A DNA stretch of 26,985 nucleotides, taken from Clostridiales bacterium UBA6468. Its GTDB lineage: Bacteria > Bacillota > Clostridia > Oscillospirales > Oscillospiraceae. Below the pieces are notes generated by a model that was given only the letters and a program-made list of their open reading frames with translations, was not told where the DNA came from and made no database searches. The DNA lies in the NCBI GenBank assembly GCA_002436765.1, contig DJNI01000079.1:28380-55364 (forward strand), in the 5' to 3' direction. This document shows, piece after piece, positions 23,301 to 26,985 of this stretch (positions are counted from its first letter, which is position 1; each line of letters starts with the position of its first letter). The position numbers were made by a program, and so were the translations under genes.

Positions 23301-24030
23301 GGACGCGGGGGCGGAGCCGGAGATCATCGTCATCAACAACCTGAGCGCCGACGGCATTGCCCGCAGCGTGGAGCGGTTCGCAGACGAGCTGAAAACCGCC
23401 CAGATGGTGTTCATTCCCGGCGGCTTTTCCGGCGGCGACGAGCCGGACGGCTCCGGTAAGTTCATCACCGCCTTCTTCCGCAACGCCGCCGTCAAAGAGG
23501 GCGTCACCGCCCTTCTGGAGCAGCGGGACGGCCTGATGTGCGGCATCTGCAACGGTTTTCAGGCGCTGATCAAGCTGGGGTTGGTGCCCTACGGCAGGAT
23601 CATCGACACCGACGAGACCTGCCCCACCCTGACCTTCAACAACATTTCCCGCCACCAGAGCCGCATCGTCCGCACCCGGGTCGCCTCCAACAAGTCCCCC
23701 TGGCTGGCGCTGACCAACGTGGGCGACGTGTACTGTGTCCCCATCTCCCACGGCGAGGGCAAGTTCCTGGCCTCCGAGGAGCTGATCCATCAGCTGGCGG
23801 CCAACGGCCAGATCGCCACCCAGTACGTTGATCTGGAGGGCAACGCCACCGCCGACATCCGCTTCAACCCCAACGGTTCTCTGTACGCCATCGAGGGCAT
23901 CACCTCCCCCGACGGCCGGGTCTTCGGCAAAATGGGTCACAGCGAGCGCATCGGCTCCGGCCTGTACAAAAACGTTCCCGGCGCGTACAACATCCGCATG
24001 TTTGAAGCGGCGGTCAAGTATTTCCGATAA
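20341..24030 (+). CDS. purL: Phosphoribosylformylglycinamidine synthase PurL, fused large form
   Basis: PurL converts FGAR to FGAM using glutamine and ATP. The 1229-residue protein is the Clostridial large type, fusing a PurS-like N-terminus, two ATP-binding synthetase halves and a glutaminase. Motifs include DTYWSDHCRHTTF (215-227), NETHNHPTEIEPFGG (314-328), GSTGRDGIGGATGSS (about 441-455) and a second-half IGGKDSMSG. The glutaminase has FPGTNCEYDS, PGGFSGGDE, the nucleophile C1070 in GICNGFQ, and H1200/E1202 in GHSERIG completing the triad. AGGAGG precedes the ATG 37 nt after purD. It is the last purine gene, followed by two hairpins, and is convergent with jag. Confidence 0.97.
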   Translation: MVYRVFVEKKEGLDNEAKGLLNEAKTLLGMERLENVRLFNRYDAENITEDLFRYAVKTVFSEPQLDTASPSVQLPGAYVFAVEALPGQFDQRADSAAQCIQIISQGERPLIRTAKVYALYGALTGGDIREFKKYVINPVECREASLDVPETLAIRYDIPTEVATLTGFTKLSREKLADFIASYGLAMDLDDIAFCQSYFRKEGRDPTITEIRMIDTYWSDHCRHTTFGTILDHVTFEDALLQKTYEDYLATRSALGRSEKPVCLMDLATIAAKHLKATGKLPKLDESEEINACTVKMDVTVDGVTEPWLLLFKNETHNHPTEIEPFGGAATCIGGAIRDPLSGRSYVYGAMRVTGAADPLTPVSETIPGKLSQRKIVTTAAAGYSSYGNQIGLATGIVDEIYHPGYAAKRMEIGAVIAAAPAENVRRERPDPGDVVILLGGSTGRDGIGGATGSSKAHTQQSVAVCGSEVQKGNAPEERKLQRLFRNGEASRLIKRCNDFGAGGVSVAIGELADGLEIDLNAVPKKYEGLDGTELAISESQERMAVVVEAKDAARFLELAATENLNAVPVAVVTESPRLVMNWNGKEICDISRAFLNSNGAAKHMDAAAEKAQSYGKTVTGSFSENFLTVASDLNTCSKRGLSERFDSTIGAGTVLMPFGGKYQLTPVQAMVQKISVEKKHTDDCSFMAFGYNPFITSASPYHGAYLAVVESVCKLIASGASFEDTYLTFQEYFERLGKDPKRWGKPLAALLGAFRAQMELGIGAIGGKDSMSGSFENLDVPPTLVSFAVTTGKTGEAVSPEFKAAGHKVCLLTPANDENGLPETASLLETFDTVTRLLRSGKAVAAYTPGMGGVAEAVMKMGFGNGFGFAFDDACTPDELFGYAYGSFVLEMADGTVGKVLGVTTADGSFSYRGETLSQAQVLSAYENKLESVYACNIPTPAQNLETFSYEAAQRKAPAVKVARPKVLIPAFPGTNCEYDSAKAVRDAGAEPEIIVINNLSADGIARSVERFADELKTAQMVFIPGGFSGGDEPDGSGKFITAFFRNAAVKEGVTALLEQRDGLMCGICNGFQALIKLGLVPYGRIIDTDETCPTLTFNNISRHQSRIVRTRVASNKSPWLALTNVGDVYCVPISHGEGKFLASEELIHQLAANGQIATQYVDLEGNATADIRFNPNGSLYAIEGITSPDGRVFGKMGHSERIGSGLYKNVPGAYNIRMFEAAVKYFR

Positions 24031-24054
24031 TGCCCTTCCCTTCCGTAAAAGGCG

Positions 24055-24078
24055 CTGTCTCACAAAACCGTGAGACAG
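24055..24078 (-). terminator. Hairpin likely terminating jag transcription
   Basis: CTGTCTCAC (24055-24063) and GTGAGACAG (24070-24078) form a perfect 9-bp stem. On the minus strand it is followed by CGCC and TTTT (24047-24050), so it best serves the convergent jag operon, whose stop lies 45 nt away. Confidence 0.6.
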
Positions 24079-24082
24079 ACTG

Positions 24083-24115
24083 AATCGGCGCCCGTTTCCG
24101 GGCGCCGATTTTCGT
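24083..24115 (+). terminator. Terminator of the purine operon
   Basis: A perfect 12-bp stem AATCGGCGCCCG/CGGGCGCCGATT (24083-24094, 24099-24110) with a TTTC loop, followed by TTCGTTT. It lies about 50 nt after the purL stop. Confidence 0.85.
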
Positions 24116-24122
24116 TTATCGC

Positions 24123-25016
24123 TTATCTCACGTACTCGATCACAACGCGGCGGTTGGGTTCTACGCCGGTGGAGTGGGTGGTGATGTTCTCCATGTCCTG
24201 CAGGGCGGCGTGGATCACGTGGCGCTCGTAGGCGTTCATGGGCTCCAGAGTGGTGCGGCGGCGAACCTTCAGCACCTGCTGCGCCTTCTTCCGGGCGTAG
24301 CGGCGCAGGCTTTCCTCCCGCTTTTCCCGGTAGCACTCCGCGTCCACGTTGACACGGATGTGACCCTCCACATCCCGGTTGACGGTGTAGTTGGCCAGAT
24401 GCTGGATGGCGTCCAGGGTATCGCCCCGGCGGCCGATCAGATAGCCCAAATCGTCGCCCACCAGGTCAACCTTGTACGTATTGCCCTCGTCCTTCCAGCA
24501 GTGGGGAACGGCGTTGGAATCCATATGCTCCAGCAGACCCTTGATGAAGGTTTCGATCTTCTCCTCCACGGAACCGGGTTCGGCGGGGGCGTAGGTCTTG
24601 GGAGCGGCGGGCGCCTTGGGCTTCTCCGGACGGGGAGGCTTGGGAGCGCGGGGCTTATCCTGCTTGGGCGGCTCGGGACGCTTTGCCGGCGCGGGCGTGG
24701 GAGCGGGCTTCGGCGGCTCGGCCTTGGGCATCTGGGGGGCTTCCGGCTTCTTCACCGGGGCGGCGGGCGCCTTGGGCTTGGAGCGGGAGGCGCTGCCCAG
24801 CGCGCTCTTGGGCTTTTCTTCCTTCTCCGGCACGAGGTCGGGGACTTCGTAGGTCACCTGCACCTTAGCGCTCTGGGCGCCGAAGCCCAGGAAGCCGGAC
24901 TTGGCCTGCTGCAATACCGTAACGGACACGCTGTCACGATCCAGCCCCAGCTGGCTCAGCGCGGAATCAATGGCAAGATCGATGGTCTTGCCGGACGTGA
25001 TAATCGACTTTTCCAT
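24123..25016 (-). CDS. jag: Jag/KhpB family RNA-binding protein
   Basis: Jag (KhpB) is a KH-R3H RNA-binding protein encoded beside yidC in Firmicutes and linked to cell division and elongation. The 297-residue protein has a Jag_N domain (about 1-56, with KSGFLGFGAQSAKVQV). A long Pro/Lys/Ala-rich linker (about 60-147), probably disordered, follows. A KH domain (about 150-228) has the GxxG loop G195-R-R-G198, and an R3H domain (about 235-297) has R265 and H269. The linker is longer than in many homologues. The ATG follows GGAGGAAT and the gene is 3 nt after the yidC stop. mnmE, often next downstream, is not here; the convergent purL follows instead. Confidence 0.94.
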   Translation of the reverse strand: MEKSIITSGKTIDLAIDSALSQLGLDRDSVSVTVLQQAKSGFLGFGAQSAKVQVTYEVPDLVPEKEEKPKSALGSASRSKPKAPAAPVKKPEAPQMPKAEPPKPAPTPAPAKRPEPPKQDKPRAPKPPRPEKPKAPAAPKTYAPAEPGSVEEKIETFIKGLLEHMDSNAVPHCWKDEGNTYKVDLVGDDLGYLIGRRGDTLDAIQHLANYTVNRDVEGHIRVNVDAECYREKREESLRRYARKKAQQVLKVRRRTTLEPMNAYERHVIHAALQDMENITTHSTGVEPNRRVVIEYVR

Positions 25017-25019
25017 GGT

Positions 25020-26270
25020 TTATTCCTCCATAGACTTCGGCGCGTAGCGGTCAGGGTCATAGTTGCGCCCTTTGCAGAAGGGACGGTCGGAGACGCCGGA
25101 CAGAGGCGCGTTTTCCTCCTGAGCGGCTTCCTCCGCAATGCCCTTCCGGGCGGCGTACTCCTTGGCTGCGGCGGCCTTGGCGGCCTGCTCCTGATCCCGC
25201 TGCTGCTTTTCCAGCTTCTTCTTGCTGGTGTTGGCGGTGATGCCGTCGGGGTTGGCGGCACGACGCTCGGCGCGGATGCGCTCCTTCTCGGCCTCAATGC
25301 GCTCCTGCTCCAGCGCCTTTTGCAGGCGCACGGCGTCCTCCGCGTCATAGATCTTGCGGTAGTGGTTGGTCATAATGGGGTCGGAGATCATCCTCACCAC
25401 GCCGCCGATGAACCAGTACAAAGACAGTCCGGCGGAAACGGTGAAGCCGATCCACAGAGACATCAGGGGCATCATCCACATCATGACCTTCATGGACTGG
25501 TTCTGCTGGGAATTTTTGGCAGTCTCCTTGTCCTGAACGCCGTTTTCGTCGGTGATGACGGAGTCGTTGGTCTTCTGGCTGATGACCATCTGCAGCAGCT
25601 GAGAGGCGGCCGAGGTCAGGGCGATGAGGAACGCGCCGATGTGCGCCCAGTCCCACGCCCAGCTGGCGGAGAAGACATTGAACTGAGGCACGGCACCCAG
25701 GTTGATGCCCAGGAAATCGAAATTGATACCGGCAAGAACGGTCTCGCTGATGCCGGGGATGGCGGCGCGCAGCTCGTCTGCGTACTGAGGGATCAGCTGG
25801 GCGGCGACGACCTGCTCGTAAGCAGAGTTGGAAGTGAACATATCCGGCGCGGCCGCCTTGATGACCTCCACGATCTGCTGTGCCGTGTCGGCGGACTGCA
25901 TCAGGATGTAGGTGATGGGCTGGCGGATAACGGCGAACAGGGGGAACAGAATCAGAATGGGAATGAAGCTCCACAGGCAGCCGCCGCCCATGGAAACGCC
26001 CTCGGATTTCTGAAGCTCCTGGATGGCCTGGTTCTGACGCTGGGGGTCGTCCGCATATTTCTGCTGGATGGCCTGCATTTTGGGCGTCAGCCGGGACATC
26101 TTCATCATGCTCTTCTTGGACTTCGCGTTCAGGGGCATCAGAACCAGCTGCACGATGACGGCGAACAGGATCATGGCGACGCCGTAGTTGTGGGTCGTTT
26201 CATACAGGACTGACAATAGCCACCCGAACGGCACGGTTATGATGTCCGATAATTGGAATGCGAGAAACAT
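25020..26270 (-). CDS. yidC: YidC/Oxa1 membrane protein insertase
   Basis: YidC inserts and folds proteins in the cytoplasmic membrane, alone or with SecYEG. The 416-residue protein has an N-terminal hydrophobic segment (about 10-22), the core YGVAMILFAVIVQLVLMPL (29-47), a charged coiled loop KSKKSMMKMSRLTPKMQAIQ (50-69), and later membrane segments near 100-125, 208-230 and 262-297. A charged C-terminal tail runs from about 303 to 416. There is no lipobox, unlike many Bacillus SpoIIIJ/YqjG proteins, which is usual in Clostridia. AAGGAGG precedes the ATG. The tail may contact ribosomes, by analogy with Oxa1; that is inference. Confidence 0.95.
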   Translation of the reverse strand: MFLAFQLSDIITVPFGWLLSVLYETTHNYGVAMILFAVIVQLVLMPLNAKSKKSMMKMSRLTPKMQAIQQKYADDPQRQNQAIQELQKSEGVSMGGGCLWSFIPILILFPLFAVIRQPITYILMQSADTAQQIVEVIKAAAPDMFTSNSAYEQVVAAQLIPQYADELRAAIPGISETVLAGINFDFLGINLGAVPQFNVFSASWAWDWAHIGAFLIALTSAASQLLQMVISQKTNDSVITDENGVQDKETAKNSQQNQSMKVMMWMMPLMSLWIGFTVSAGLSLYWFIGGVVRMISDPIMTNHYRKIYDAEDAVRLQKALEQERIEAEKERIRAERRAANPDGITANTSKKKLEKQQRDQEQAAKAAAAKEYAARKGIAEEAAQEENAPLSGVSDRPFCKGRNYDPDRYAPKSMEE

Positions 26271-26297
26271 TGCCTTTCCTCCTTAGAGATTCAATGG

Positions 26298-26510
26298 TCA
26301 TGGTACCGGGTCGTAGATATCCCCGCGGTAGAAGGGATTGCACCGCAAAAGCCGCTTCAGGGCAAGCCAGCCGCCCTTAAGGATACCGTACTTGCTGATG
26401 GCTTCGTAGGCATACGCGGAACAGGTGGGGCGAAACCGGCACCGTGCCGGAAACGCCGGGGAGATCCGGCGCTGATAAAAGCGAATGAGCTTGAGAAACA
26501 TCTTTTTCAT
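26298..26510 (-). CDS. yidD: Membrane protein insertion efficiency factor YidD
   Basis: YidD is a small membrane-associated protein that assists YidC-dependent insertion. The 70-residue protein has the family signature CRFRPTCSAYAYEAISKYG (about 24-42) with conserved cysteines, an N-terminal amphipathic helix (KKMFLKLIRFYQRRISP) and the C-terminal RCNPFYRGDIYDPVP. The start overlaps the rnpA stop as ATGA, and yidC follows after 27 nt, giving the standard rnpA-yidD-yidC order. The ribosome site is weak, consistent with translational coupling to rnpA. Confidence 0.95.
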   Translation of the reverse strand: MKKMFLKLIRFYQRRISPAFPARCRFRPTCSAYAYEAISKYGILKGGWLALKRLLRCNPFYRGDIYDPVP

Positions 26511-26863
26511 AACCGTATTTGATCCTGTACCGGCTTCAAAATTCCTGCTTTTTTCGCAAGGGCGAGATAGCTTGCCGTCAGCTTCCCGAAGGGAGCCTCC
26601 ACGGCCTTCGTCCTTGCCACCACCACGATGTCCCAGCCGGGCTGGAACTTTTCCTCGTTCAGGCGGTAGACCTCCCGGATCCGGCGGCGGGTGCGGTTGC
26701 GCACGTGAGCCTTGCCCAGCTTTTTGCTGACGGTGACGCCCACCCGGTTCCCGTCCGTGCGGTTCTTTCTGGCGTACAGCACCAGAAGGCCGTCGGCGAC
26801 GCCGGAGGTGTGATACAGGCGCCTGAAAATATGGTTGCGCTTCAGGCTGGTTGAATACTTCAT
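26507..26863 (-). CDS. rnpA: Ribonuclease P protein component RnpA
   Basis: RnpA is the protein subunit of RNase P, which trims tRNA 5' leaders. The 118-residue basic protein has the start pattern LKRNHIFRRLY (about 7-17) and the RNR signature VRNRTRRRIREVYRL (about 54-68), at normal length. GAGGAAAC precedes the ATG. In Firmicutes the gene is normally preceded by rpmH and lies close to the replication origin. Here a terminator lies 15 nt upstream and no rpmH is visible before the window edge, so its promoter cannot be placed. Confidence 0.95.
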   Translation of the reverse strand: MKYSTSLKRNHIFRRLYHTSGVADGLLVLYARKNRTDGNRVGVTVSKKLGKAHVRNRTRRRIREVYRLNEEKFQPGWDIVVVARTKAVEAPFGKLTASYLALAKKAGILKPVQDQIRL

Positions 26864-26877
26864 ACTGTTTCCTCGCT

Positions 26878-26914
26878 AAAAAGGGAGCGGGGCGAACGTT
26901 CCATTCACCCCGCT
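26878..26914 (-). terminator. Terminator upstream of rnpA
   Basis: On the minus strand AGCGGGGTGAA (26904-26914) pairs with TTCGCCCCGCT (26886-26896), 11 pairs with one G-U, followed by CCC and TTTTT (26878-26882). It would end or attenuate transcription arriving from beyond the right edge, just before rnpA. Confidence 0.75.
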
Positions 26915-26985
26915 GTAGCTCCCGTTTCGCTCTTAAGCGCTTTTTCCGCTCTAGGGTGTATCTGAAAACCGGCGAAATGACCGGC

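Noticed and set aside
20995..24336. A 1113-codon open frame on the minus strand across purL, and a similar 659-codon one across rnfC-rnfD (430-2409)
   Set aside because: They are antisense to clearly real genes. Their length follows from high GC at third codon positions, and their sequences are His/Gly/Ala/Asp-rich with no domain.
24174..26213. A 679-codon plus-strand open frame over jag and yidC
   Set aside because: It is a mirror frame of two recognised genes, with no ribosome site and biased composition.
26864..26985. A partial rpmH (L34) at the right edge
   Set aside because: All three minus-strand frames were read and none gives the Arg/Lys-rich L34 C-terminus before the terminator.

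Overview
The window looks like a chromosomal segment from a high-GC, anaerobic, Gram-positive gut-type Clostridium relative, probably Oscillospiraceae/Ruminococcaceae. The grounds are a Clostridia-order rnfCDGEAB operon, a Clostridial-type fused PurL, separate PurO-like and AICAR-transformylase genes in place of bifunctional PurH, and the Firmicutes origin-proximal cluster rnpA-yidD-yidC-jag. This is inference from gene content; no rRNA or tRNA gene is present.

Layout. (1) Positions 1-320, minus strand: a promoter, a yybP-ykoY (manganese) riboswitch and a terminator, controlling a gene beyond the left edge. (2) 465-5590, plus: promoter, rnfC-D-G-E-A-B and a strong terminator. A Rex-like inverted repeat lies just upstream of the promoter. 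(3) 5591-6820: a spacer with two copies of a small palindrome, then a degV/fakB-type gene with its own terminator. (4) 6929-9498: a four-gene phage-derived cassette (collagen-like baseplate/tail protein, M15 endolysin, XhlA-like protein, r1t-type holin) with terminators on both sides and no other phage genes. (5) 9507-11131, minus: a secreted two-domain enzyme (C39-like peptidase plus SleB hydrolase). It is divergent from (6) 11209-14396, plus: a DUF2156 protein, a GNAT acetyltransferase and a sodium-dependent (NSS/SNF) transporter. (7) 14459-24115, plus: the purine operon, with promoter, ZTP riboswitch and terminator, then purE, a deleted purF-like remnant, purM, purN, purO-like, AICAR transformylase, purD and purL. 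(8) 24123-26914, minus, convergent with purL: rnpA, yidD, yidC and jag. rpmH, expected just upstream of rnpA, is not visible before the right edge.

How the parts work together. Rnf couples reduced ferredoxin oxidation and NAD+ reduction to an ion gradient across the membrane, which could supply the NSS transporter if it carries Na+. The ZTP switch fits the purine operon: ZTP rises when 10-formyl-THF is short, and PurN and the AICAR transformylase in this operon both use that cofactor. purC, purB, purK and an intact purF are absent here and would have to lie elsewhere.

The points most worth a second look are the purF-like deletion remnant inside an otherwise intact operon, the stand-alone phage lysis/baseplate cassette, the two riboswitches, and the Rex-like site at rnf.
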